Shown: positions 1-5,386 of the stretch, in pieces
Layout: each line of letters opens with the position of its first letter
How positions within the stretch are numbered: position 1 is the first letter of the stretch
Source: Verrucomicrobiota bacterium
Lineage (GTDB): Bacteria > Verrucomicrobiota > Verrucomicrobiia > Opitutales > Opitutaceae
Direction: 5' to 3'
Assembly: GCA_003694825.1 (NCBI GenBank)
Contig: RFJS01000121.1
Location: 1 to 5,386 of the forward strand
Length of the DNA stretch: 5,386 bases
Program-made: the position numbers and the translations under genes
The notes under the pieces: model-generated
Told to the model about the DNA's origin: nothing
The model's input: only the letters and a program-made list of their open reading frames with translations
Databases searched by the model: none

Positions 1-143
1 AAAATCACCACCACCGCCCACCGCGTCGCCACCTCCGCGTGCAGCGCTCCCCCGGGTGCACCCGGTGCCGGCCAGACGAACCCCAGCAGCACCGCCACCA
101 CCAGGCCGGCGAGAAAGCGGTTCTTCAGGATCACGCTCAACAT
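1..143 (-). CDS. SLC10A7/YfeH-type bile acid:sodium symporter-like protein, N-terminal fragment
   Basis: Only the first 47 codons are present; the gene runs off the left edge of the window. The translation begins MLSVILKNRFLAGLVVAVLL, continues through a WPAPG turn and a GGALHAE stretch, and enters a second hydrophobic run (WAVVVI) at the edge. A short basic start, a first membrane helix, a Gly/Pro-rich loop and then a second helix match, by eye, the N-terminus of the SBF-like (PF13593) family such as human SLC10A7 and E. coli YfeH. These are inner-membrane proteins of poorly defined substrate. The ATG at 141-143 overlaps the end of murJ by seven bases (ATGTTGA), and a strong ribosome binding site lies seven bases upstream, so the start is well supported and translation is probably coupled to murJ. 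The family call rests on a short, mostly hydrophobic piece and could be wrong; the existence of the gene is more secure. Confidence 0.6.
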   Translation of the reverse strand, partial: MLSVILKNRFLAGLVVAVLLGFVWPAPGAPGGALHAEVATRWAVVVI

Positions 144-1705
144 GCCCCGTCTCCTCTCCGCGCGAACCGGCGCCGCATCAGCTCCCGCAGCTCCTCCAAC
201 CCCTCGATGCGCAGGCCCATCGCCAGGCCGAAGTAAACGCCGACCCCGGCCGGAATCAGCACCCCGACCGCCATCGCGTTTCGCACCACATCCGGCATCT
301 GCACATGCGCCAGCCCCCAACGCCCTGCCGCAACCACCGCCGCCATCACCGCCGCGACCAGCACCACACCGCTCAACCCCCGCCACAACCGCCGCACCGC
401 CAGCGCCTCCGCCCGGCGGCTCAGTATCCATTGCAACACGACAGTTTGAACCGCAATCGCCACATTGCTCGCCAGCGCCAGGCCGTTCACCCCGAAAGGA
501 CGCATCAACAGCAGGCTCAGCACGAGATTCAGCACAAAGGCGCCGCCCGCGACCCGCACCGGTGTCGCCATATCCTTCATCGCGTGATACGCCCGGGTCA
601 CCAGCGTCGCGTAGGAGTAAAAGGGCAGCCCCGCGCAGAAAATCCACAGCACCGGCACGATCGCATCCGTATCCGCCGCCCCGAACGCGCCTCGCTCGAA
701 GAGCAGCCCGACAATCGGCCGCCCGAGGACAGCCAGCCCCACCGCCGCCGGCAGAGCCACGTGCATCGCCAGCAAAATCGACCGCCGAAACTCCTCCCCC
801 ATCGCCTCGATCTCCCCGCGGGCCACCAGGCGCGACATCACCGGGAAGGCCACTGTCGAAATCGCAATGGTAAACACCCCCAGCGGCACCTCCATCAGGC
901 GATTGGCGAGATAAAGCAAAGTCGCGGCCGACTCATTCAGCGCGAAGGCCAGACCGCGGGACACGAGAATGTTGACCTGAAAAATCGCCGCCCCGAACAC
1001 CCCCGGCGCCATCAGCCGCAGCAACATCCCGAACCGTCCCCCCGTTCCCAGATCGAATCGCGGCCGCCACCCCCGGCGCCACAACACAGCAGCCGGCACA
1101 CTCACCTGCATGAGACCGCCAAAAAGAATCGCCCCGCACAGCCACTTCATCCGTTCAGCCGGCGTTTCCGCCAGCAGCCAGCCCCCCAACCCCAGCCCGA
1201 TGAGAATCGAGAGATTCAACCAGACCGCCGTCAGCGCCGGCACTGCGTATTCACCAATCAAATTCAACACCGCGCCGAACACCGCCGCCAGGCAGATCAC
1301 GATCATGTAGGGGAAGAGAATCTGCGCGAGCCGCGCCCCCAGATACCAGCGAGGCTCCAGGTCCGGCATCGCTCGCAGCACCGCCAGCGCCCCGATCAAC
1401 AACAGCACCAGCGCCACCGTCACGACCAGCAGCCAGCTCGCCACGCGGTTTACCAACGCAAACGCACCCGCGCGCCCGTTCTCCTCGACCTCCTCGCTCA
1501 GCGTCGGGATCAACGCCGCCGTCAGCGCACCTTCACCGAGCAAACGCCGAAACAGGTTCGGTAGTGTGAACGCCGTCACAAACGCCGACGCCAGCGCCGA
1601 CGCGCCGAAAAACCCGGCAAAGAGCATATCCCGCCCGAGCCCGAGGATACGCGACACGACCGTCGCGCCGGAAACAGCCCCGATACTCGCCAGCTTCTTC
1701 GACAC
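137..1705 (-). CDS. murJ: Lipid II flippase MurJ (MviN family)
   Basis: This 522-residue integral membrane protein of the MOP exporter superfamily moves the peptidoglycan precursor lipid II across the inner membrane. The length is close to E. coli MurJ (511). About 14 hydrophobic segments run along the chain, and the C-terminus is a basic, probably cytosolic tail. The family signature is visible: SRILGLGRD at 18-26, LPNLFRRLLGEGALT at 48-62, FPYMIVICLA at 131-140 and NRLMEVPLGVF at 268-278. Cavity arginines equivalent to E. coli R18, R24, R52 and R270 are present as R19, R25, R53 and R269. Positions matching E. coli D39 and D269 are S40 and N268. The start is GTG at 1703-1705. An in-frame TGA lies 12 codons upstream with no ATG between, and a weak GAGAG (1713-1717) sits seven bases before the GTG. 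It is transcribed divergently from pta and overlaps the next gene by seven bases. Confidence 0.95.
   Translation of the reverse strand: MSKKLASIGAVSGATVVSRILGLGRDMLFAGFFGASALASAFVTAFTLPNLFRRLLGEGALTAALIPTLSEEVEENGRAGAFALVNRVASWLLVVTVALVLLLIGALAVLRAMPDLEPRWYLGARLAQILFPYMIVICLAAVFGAVLNLIGEYAVPALTAVWLNLSILIGLGLGGWLLAETPAERMKWLCGAILFGGLMQVSVPAAVLWRRGWRPRFDLGTGGRFGMLLRLMAPGVFGAAIFQVNILVSRGLAFALNESAATLLYLANRLMEVPLGVFTIAISTVAFPVMSRLVARGEIEAMGEEFRRSILLAMHVALPAAVGLAVLGRPIVGLLFERGAFGAADTDAIVPVLWIFCAGLPFYSYATLVTRAYHAMKDMATPVRVAGGAFVLNLVLSLLLMRPFGVNGLALASNVAIAVQTVVLQWILSRRAEALAVRRLWRGLSGVVLVAAVMAAVVAAGRWGLAHVQMPDVVRNAMAVGVLIPAGVGVYFGLAMGLRIEGLEELRELMRRRFARRGDGAC
151..159 (-). promoter_or_regulatory. Shine-Dalgarno site of the SBF-like gene, inside the murJ 3' end
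   Basis: On the minus strand this reads GGAGAGGAG, followed by seven bases (ACGGGGC) and the ATG at 141-143. It is the clearest ribosome binding site in the window. It sits within the last murJ codons, which supports a real, coupled downstream gene rather than chance. Confidence 0.65.
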
Positions 1706-1825
1706 ACCCCGACTCTCATGGGCGCCCGCGCCGGATCAAGTCCGTAGCTGCCCGGCTCGGCACCGCCCATCCGCGCACATCCCGCACACCGCGCCACCGT
1801 CAGCCACGGAATCCTCGCCGTCGCA

Positions 1826-1854
1826 TTGACGCCACCACTCCCCGCGCCCAATCT
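1826..1854 (+). promoter_or_regulatory. Weak sigma70-like promoter candidate for the pta operon
   Basis: TTGACG (1826-1831) is a good -35 match. After exactly 17 bases comes CAATCT (1849-1854), which matches only the second and last positions of TATAAT. If real, transcription would begin within a few bases of the ATG at 1864, giving an almost leaderless message. That would agree with the missing Shine-Dalgarno sequence. A TTGAC string can arise by chance, so this is tentative. Confidence 0.2.
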
Positions 1855-1862
1855 CCCCGCGC
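1838..1862 (+). repeat. Tandem 10-base direct repeat before the pta start
   Basis: CTCCCCGCGC occurs at 1838-1847 and again at 1853-1862, 15 bases apart. Each copy is followed by AAT, directly in the second copy and after CC in the first. The second copy ends one base before the pta ATG. It could be an operator or a small duplication, or simply a product of C-rich composition. Confidence 0.5.
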
Positions 1863-1863
1863 A

Positions 1864-2895
1864 ATGGCATTGATCGACAGGCTCATCGGCAAGCTGCAGC
1901 GCCACCCGAAGCGCTTCGTCTTCGCCGACGGAAACGACCCGCGGGTGCTGCAGGCCGGCCGGCAGGTCGTCACCCGCCGCATGGGCGTGCCCATCCTCCT
2001 CGGCTACCGCACCCAGATCAAGGCGGTGGCCCGCCGCTTCGACATCGACCTCACCGGCATGCGCCTCATCGATCCCGAGCGCAGCGACGACCTCGAGGCG
2101 TTCGCCGAACAGCTCGCGGAGATCCGGCGCGACAAGGGCATGACGGTCGAAAAAGCCCGCGAGCTGGTGCGGCGGCGCACCTACTTCGCCACCATGATGC
2201 TGGCCGCCTCTCAGGCCGACGCCCTCATCGCCGGCGCCACCGATGCCGCCTCCAGCGCCCTGCGCCCGCTCTTCCAGATCATCCCCCTGTGCGAGGGCGT
2301 GGACACCGCCTCCTCACTGCTCATCATCGACACCGAAGGCCGCGGCCCGGGCGAAGACGGCGTTCTCTTCATGGCCGACTGCAGCGTCCTTCCCGACCCC
2401 ACCGCCGAACAGCTCGCCGATATTGCCGTCACCACGGCCAATGTCGCCAACCACCTCACCAACGCCCTCCCGCGGGTGGCGATGCTCAGCTTCTCCACAC
2501 ACGGCACCTCCACCCACCCGTCCGTTGTGAAAGTCAGGCAGGCCACCGAACTCGCCCGCGAACGCGCCAGAACACTCGGCATCACCATGGAGATCGATGG
2601 AGACATCCAGGTCGATGCCGCCCTCGACCCCGCCACCGCGATGATCAAGGGCGTCCGGGGCGAAGTCGCCGGACGGGCCAATGTGCTGATCTTTCCCGAC
2701 CTCAACAGCGCGAATATCGGCTCGAAACTCGTGCAGATCATGGCCGGGGCCAACGGCTTCGGCCAGATCATCACCGGGCTGAGCCGCCCGGCCGCGGAGA
2801 TCAGCCGCGGCGCCAGCGCACACGACATCATCGGAGCCACCGCCATCATCGGCTGCCAGGCCATCGACCGCAGCCTGCTCTACGGATCACAATGA
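1864..2895 (+). CDS. pta: Phosphate acetyltransferase, short catalytic form (PTA_PTB domain only)
   Basis: This 343-residue cytosolic enzyme should interconvert acetyl-CoA plus phosphate with acetyl-phosphate plus CoA. The whole chain is a single PTA_PTB catalytic domain, the usual length of short Pta enzymes (about 330 residues, against 714 for E. coli Pta). Visible landmarks are FVFADGNDPRVL (18-29), ADALIAGATDAAS (118-130), RPLFQII with phosphate-region R134, CSVLPDPTAEQLADIA (173-188), VAMLSFSTHGTS (205-216) and NVLIFPDLNSANIGSKLV (273-290). S314, R315 and D321 in SRGASAHD keep the spacing of the catalytic Ser309/Arg310/Asp316 of Methanosarcina Pta. The ATG at 1864 gives the expected family N-terminus; the frame stays open upstream, but no better start is seen. 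No Shine-Dalgarno sequence precedes it. It overlaps the next gene by ATGA. A phosphate butyryltransferase is less likely given the motifs, but the exact acyl group is not proven by sequence. Confidence 0.93.
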   Translation: MALIDRLIGKLQRHPKRFVFADGNDPRVLQAGRQVVTRRMGVPILLGYRTQIKAVARRFDIDLTGMRLIDPERSDDLEAFAEQLAEIRRDKGMTVEKARELVRRRTYFATMMLAASQADALIAGATDAASSALRPLFQIIPLCEGVDTASSLLIIDTEGRGPGEDGVLFMADCSVLPDPTAEQLADIAVTTANVANHLTNALPRVAMLSFSTHGTSTHPSVVKVRQATELARERARTLGITMEIDGDIQVDAALDPATAMIKGVRGEVAGRANVLIFPDLNSANIGSKLVQIMAGANGFGQIITGLSRPAAEISRGASAHDIIGATAIIGCQAIDRSLLYGSQ

Positions 2896-4043
2896 CTCCC
2901 CACACGGAACCGCCGGCCGAGAATCTTCTCACCCGCCCTGTCAACCAGGAGACCAAACGTCTCTTCGTCGCCGCCACCCGGATGAACGACGGCAAGACGA
3001 CGACCTGCCTCGGCCTCTTCGAAGCATTGCGTGGCTATTTCCCGCGCATCGGTTTCATCAAACCCGTCGGCCAACGCTACGTGAAGGTCGGCGGCAACAT
3101 CGTCGACGAAGACTCCTTCCTCTGCGATCAGATCTACGATGTGCAGGTGCCGATCGAGAGCATGAGTCCGGTCAACATCGCGGGCAACTTCACGCGCGAG
3201 TATCTGGATGATCCCGACAGGCACCGCGCCCAGATCGTCGACCGCATCTGCCGCGCCTTCGACCGCGTGTCGTGGGAGCGGGACTTCACCCTGATCGAAG
3301 GCACGGGCCACGCGGGGGTCGGTTCGGTTTTCGACCACTCCAACGCCACGGTGGCCCGCCTGCTCGGCGCCAAGGTCATCCTCGTCGCCCAGGGCGGGAT
3401 CGGCAGACCCGTCGACGAGATCGCGTTGAACAAGGCCCTCTTCGACCTCGAGGGCGTGCAGGTTGTCGGTGCTGTCCTCAACAAGGTGCATCCGGAAAAA
3501 ATCCCGATGATCACCGACTATGCCGGGCGCGGCCTGCAAAAACTCGGTGTCCCGCTCCTCGGGGTGCTTCCGGTTCAAAACATGCTCTCGGCGCCCAACC
3601 TTTCCCAGGTCGCCGCCGAGATCAACGGCCGCTGGATCAATGCCCGCGAAGAAGGCGTCAATCAGCGCATCCTGCGCGTCGTCATCGGCGCGATGACCGC
3701 AAAAGGCATCATCGATCATCTCCTGCCCGGCACCCTCGTGATCACACCCGGCGACCGCGACGATGTGCTCCTCGCCGCCGCCGCCAGCTCCGCAACCGCC
3801 GAACAACAGGGGCTCTCCGGCATCGTTCTCACCAGCGACATCCTTCCTCACCCGAAGATCCTCGAGCTGCTGGCATCGACGCGCATCCCGGTCGTCGCGG
3901 CCCGCGAAGACAGCTACGAGATCGCCTCGAAGATCAACAACATGACGGTGAAGACCCAACCCCAGGACCAGGACAAGATCCCCGTCATCAAAAAGATGAT
4001 CCAGGATCACGTGAACCTGGATCGTCTTCTCGAAGCATTCTGA
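2892..4043 (+). CDS. BioD-like P-loop plus DRTGG protein (COG0857), probable regulatory partner of Pta
   Basis: The 383-residue soluble protein has the same two domains that precede the catalytic domain in long E. coli-type Pta, encoded here as a separate gene. Residues about 22-225 form a BioD-like (AAA_26) P-loop domain. It has a Walker A-like TRMNDGKTT at 29-37 (Lys35, Thr36), GFIKPVGQRY at 54-63, the family block IEGTGHAGVGSVFD at 135-148, LVAQGGIG at 164-171, and NK at 197-198. Residues about 240-350 form a DRTGG domain with ITPGDRDDVLLA at 284-295. The tail is polar and unassigned. The ATG at 2892 overlaps the pta stop (ATGA), and upstream codons in this frame lie inside pta, so this start is clear and translation is probably coupled. 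In E. coli Pta the equivalent region affects allosteric control; a similar role here is inference. It is unlikely to be a true BioD dethiobiotin synthetase because of the DRTGG domain and location. Confidence 0.85.
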   Translation: MTPHTEPPAENLLTRPVNQETKRLFVAATRMNDGKTTTCLGLFEALRGYFPRIGFIKPVGQRYVKVGGNIVDEDSFLCDQIYDVQVPIESMSPVNIAGNFTREYLDDPDRHRAQIVDRICRAFDRVSWERDFTLIEGTGHAGVGSVFDHSNATVARLLGAKVILVAQGGIGRPVDEIALNKALFDLEGVQVVGAVLNKVHPEKIPMITDYAGRGLQKLGVPLLGVLPVQNMLSAPNLSQVAAEINGRWINAREEGVNQRILRVVIGAMTAKGIIDHLLPGTLVITPGDRDDVLLAAAASSATAEQQGLSGIVLTSDILPHPKILELLASTRIPVVAAREDSYEIASKINNMTVKTQPQDQDKIPVIKKMIQDHVNLDRLLEAF

Positions 4044-4045
4044 AC

Positions 4046-4070
4046 GGGATCCGGCTTGAGGCCGGATCCC
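4046..4070. terminator. Perfect 10-bp hairpin between convergent genes
   Basis: GGGATCCGGC (4046-4055) pairs perfectly with GCCGGATCCC (4061-4070) across the loop TTGAG, starting two bases after the stop codon at 4041-4043. No T run follows on either strand, so alone it is not a classical intrinsic terminator. Its position between convergent genes suggests a two-way transcription block or 3'-end protection. Confidence 0.55.
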
Positions 4071-4072
4071 CC

Positions 4073-4099
4073 TTGCCCGGTATCGCGGGCGATCTTTTT
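4073..4099 (+). terminator. Rho-independent terminator of the pta operon
   Basis: TTGCCCG (4073-4079) pairs with CGGGCGA (4086-4092), with one T-G wobble and a six-base loop GTATCG. It is followed at once by TCTTTTT (4093-4099). A GC-rich stem with a T tract 30-56 bases after the stop fits an intrinsic terminator on the plus strand, directly after the perfect hairpin. Confidence 0.6.
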
Positions 4100-4110
4100 G
4101 CCGAGGTAGC

Positions 4111-5386
4111 CTATACGCCGTCCTCGGAGAGAAAATCATCCTCCGAAGGCGCCTCGGTCACGGGCGGGACAGGTGTCTCGGCTTCGCCTCCATCGGAAGC
4201 GGCAGCCCCTCCCGACGGTCCACTTTCTTCACTCTGCCCGACCGCGGCCTGATCGGAAGCGCCGTCGCTTCCGGATTCGGAAGAAACCGCCGCCTCTTCC
4301 GGCGCAGCCGTCTCTTCGCTCCCGCCGGTTTCCGGCGCCGTCGTCGCAGACTTGTTGGCCGGCGTCTCGGCCGCATCGGCCTCGGTTCCGTCCGTGGTCG
4401 GCGTCGCGGCCGGCGGCGCCCCTTCCGTTTGCGGCGACTCACCGCCGGCCTCGCTGGAAGTCTCGGTGGCCGGGGCATCCGGAGCGCCCGCATCTTCGGT
4501 CGCGGGAGCTTGTTCCGGAGCCTCCGGCGCCGCCTCGGAGGAATCCGCATCCGCAGCGGTCTCGGTCTCCGGCTGTGCCGACGATCCAGGTTCCTCCGGC
4601 GGCTGCGGGGCGGCCTCGGCGCCATCCTGAACGGGCGGCTCCACTGCCGGCGCCTCATCTGCGGCAGGCGCGTCCTCACTCTCGGGCGAAGCCTCCACCT
4701 CCGGCGCGGCCGGGGCCGCGTCGGAGGCCGCGGTGGTGTCCGGCTCAGCCGTTGCGGGTCCCTCGTCATCGGCAGCCGCAACGGCCGGCATCGGCTCGCC
4801 CGGAAGGATCGGCTCGCCGGTGATCGGATCGACCTCCGGCGCCGCGAGAGGATCAGCCGGGAAAGATCCGGTTGCGGGCGCAGCCGCCTCGGCGTCCGGC
4901 CCGGCCACGGCCGCCTCGGTCGTCGCGGCACTTTCTCCGGCAGCGAGCGCCATGGCCTCCGCCATGGTCTCTTCCTCTGCCGCCTCGGCCTCAGATGCCG
5001 TCGCGACTTCAGATGGCACGGACGCAGAAACGTCCGCCGCCCGCGCCTCGGTCGTCGCCACGGTCGCCCGGGGCGTGACCAAACCCAATGTGAGCCGGCC
5101 ATCGTCCACACTCACGGTCCGGATCGCCCGGAAGGATTCCTCATATGCCTCGGGCACGCGGTAGATCCCGGCAATCCAGTCAAACACGCTCCTGCGCAGC
5201 ACGGCCGGAATGCGAAGCGAGCCGAGATAGAGTTGTTCCGGAATAAACGAAATGCCTTCGCCCGCCGCCTGGAGCTTTCCCAACGCGTGAACCACGAAGG
5301 AGAATTTCGCCCCGAGCACCTTGATATCCGTCGAGAGCCCGATCGAGGTCTTGCCTCCCTCGAGCCGCACTTTCGGCGGATGCGGC
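4111..5386 (-). CDS. Unidentified protein with long acidic Ala/Glu/Pro-rich C-terminal tail, 5' partial
   Basis: The last 424 codons are present, ending with TAG at 4111-4113; the frame is open through the right edge, so the real start lies outside. A GTG at 5368-5370 is in frame but encodes a residue within what looks like continuous protein. Numbering from that Val, residues 1-98 look folded: alternating hydrophobic and polar residues, IKVLGAKFSFVV (16-27), EQLYLGSLRIPAVL (45-58), FDWIAGIYRVP (63-73) and VSVDDGRLTLGLV (86-98). The pattern recalls the C-terminal half of YpmS/DUF2140-like extracytoplasmic proteins, a weak resemblance by eye. From about 99 to 419 (4114-5076) the chain is Ala, Glu, Asp, Pro, Ser, Thr and Gly. 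It has a single Lys, Arg only in the first dozen tail residues, and no Cys, Trp, Tyr or His. It ends PSEDDFLSEDGV. No function is assigned. It is convergent with the pta operon. Confidence 0.75.
   Translation of the reverse strand, partial: PHPPKVRLEGGKTSIGLSTDIKVLGAKFSFVVHALGKLQAAGEGISFIPEQLYLGSLRIPAVLRRSVFDWIAGIYRVPEAYEESFRAIRTVSVDDGRLTLGLVTPRATVATTEARAADVSASVPSEVATASEAEAAEEETMAEAMALAAGESAATTEAAVAGPDAEAAAPATGSFPADPLAAPEVDPITGEPILPGEPMPAVAAADDEGPATAEPDTTAASDAAPAAPEVEASPESEDAPAADEAPAVEPPVQDGAEAAPQPPEEPGSSAQPETETAADADSSEAAPEAPEQAPATEDAGAPDAPATETSSEAGGESPQTEGAPPAATPTTDGTEADAAETPANKSATTAPETGGSEETAAPEEAAVSSESGSDGASDQAAVGQSEESGPSGGAAASDGGEAETPVPPVTEAPSEDDFLSEDGV
4789..4863 (-). repeat. Short GEP-repeat island within the acidic tail
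   Basis: Residues about 170-194 of the visible tail (FPADPLAAPE, then DPITGEPILPGEPMP) carry large hydrophobic residues that are otherwise rare in the tail. They include a six-residue GEPxxP repeat. At DNA level ATCGGCTCGCC recurs at 4790-4800 and 4808-4818, an 18-base period. It may be a linear binding motif or just a small internal duplication. Confidence 0.4.

Larger units (their letters stand above)
1706..1863. promoter_or_regulatory. Divergent intergenic region between murJ and pta
   Basis: These 158 bases must carry the promoters for murJ (minus) and the pta operon (plus), unless transcription enters from elsewhere. The region is GC-rich with no long hairpin or AT-rich box. I found no convincing -35/-10 pair for murJ. 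For the plus strand only a weak candidate is visible, listed separately. A 10-base direct repeat abuts the pta start. Confidence 0.5.

Noticed and set aside
56..1564. A 502-codon open frame on the plus strand, antisense to murJ
   Set aside because: Its product is Arg, His, Gln and Pro rich with no family pattern, as expected opposite a GC-rich membrane protein gene. murJ on the other strand is unambiguous.
1721..1732. GGCGC-CC-GCGCC inverted repeat near the murJ start
   Set aside because: A five-base GC-only arm with a two-base loop is expected by chance at this base composition and would not fold well as a hairpin.
2289..2891. Upstream in-frame extension of the BioD/DRTGG gene
   Set aside because: This part is an Arg/His/Pro-rich out-of-frame reading of the pta coding sequence; the ATG at 2892 overlapping the pta stop is the sensible start.
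2880..4139. A 419-codon minus-strand frame opposite the BioD/DRTGG gene
   Set aside because: It is a composition shadow rich in Asp, Gly, Val and Arg with no recognisable domain; the plus-strand gene carries clear family motifs.
4912..5058. CGCCTCGGTCGTCGC repeated at 4912-4926 and 5044-5058 as a possible DNA repeat element
   Set aside because: Both copies fall in the low-complexity tail and encode the same ATTEA peptide, so codon bias and peptide repetition explain them.
4158..5111. A 317-codon Arg/Pro-rich frame on the minus strand, and a 216-codon plus-strand frame over the same region
   Set aside because: Both are shifted or antisense readings of the Ala/Glu/Pro-rich gene. The chosen frame is continuous with a folded-looking region up to the window edge and has the single clear stop at 4111.
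1..5386. Window length equal to the phiX174 genome
   Set aside because: The content is bacterial housekeeping genes with no phage gene; the length is a coincidence.

Overview
This window reads as ordinary chromosomal DNA from a GC-rich bacterium (about two thirds G+C by eye), with four dense gene blocks and no phage, transposon, CRISPR or RNA gene that I can see. The style of the lipid II flippase (an N-terminal 'SAFVTAF.LPNLFRRLLGEG' pattern) and the stand-alone BioD/DRTGG protein beside a short phosphotransacetylase remind me of Verrucomicrobiota, perhaps Opitutia. That placement is inference from remembered family sequences, not a search.

Layout. Positions 1-1705 are a minus-strand pair: murJ (137-1705, GTG start) followed by the first 47 codons of a membrane protein resembling the SLC10A7/YfeH bile-acid-symporter-like family. 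Its ATG overlaps the murJ stop, and it runs off the left edge. Positions 1706-1863 are a 158-base divergent intergenic region that holds a weak promoter-like pair and a 10-base tandem repeat just before the next start. Positions 1864-4043 are a plus-strand two-gene operon: a catalytic phosphate acetyltransferase (343 aa), then a P-loop BioD-like plus DRTGG protein (383 aa), overlapping by ATGA. Together they carry the three domains of a long E. coli-type Pta, but as two genes with the catalytic part first. Positions 4044-4110 hold two hairpins, the second with a T tract, between convergent genes. Positions 4111-5386 are the C-terminal 424 residues of a minus-strand protein whose start lies beyond the right edge: a roughly 100-residue folded region, then about 320 residues of acidic Ala/Glu/Pro/Ser/Thr low-complexity tail.

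How the genes fit together. The two plus-strand genes probably act in acetyl-CoA/acetyl-phosphate interconversion, the second likely as a nucleotide-binding regulatory partner of the first. No acetate kinase gene is in the window. murJ serves peptidoglycan export, and its downstream neighbour is probably co-translated with it. The right-hand protein is unidentified. I found no convincing new system. The points most worth a second look are the split, order-swapped Pta with an intact P-loop, the acidic tail, the absence of a Shine-Dalgarno sequence at pta, and lost acidic residues in MurJ.
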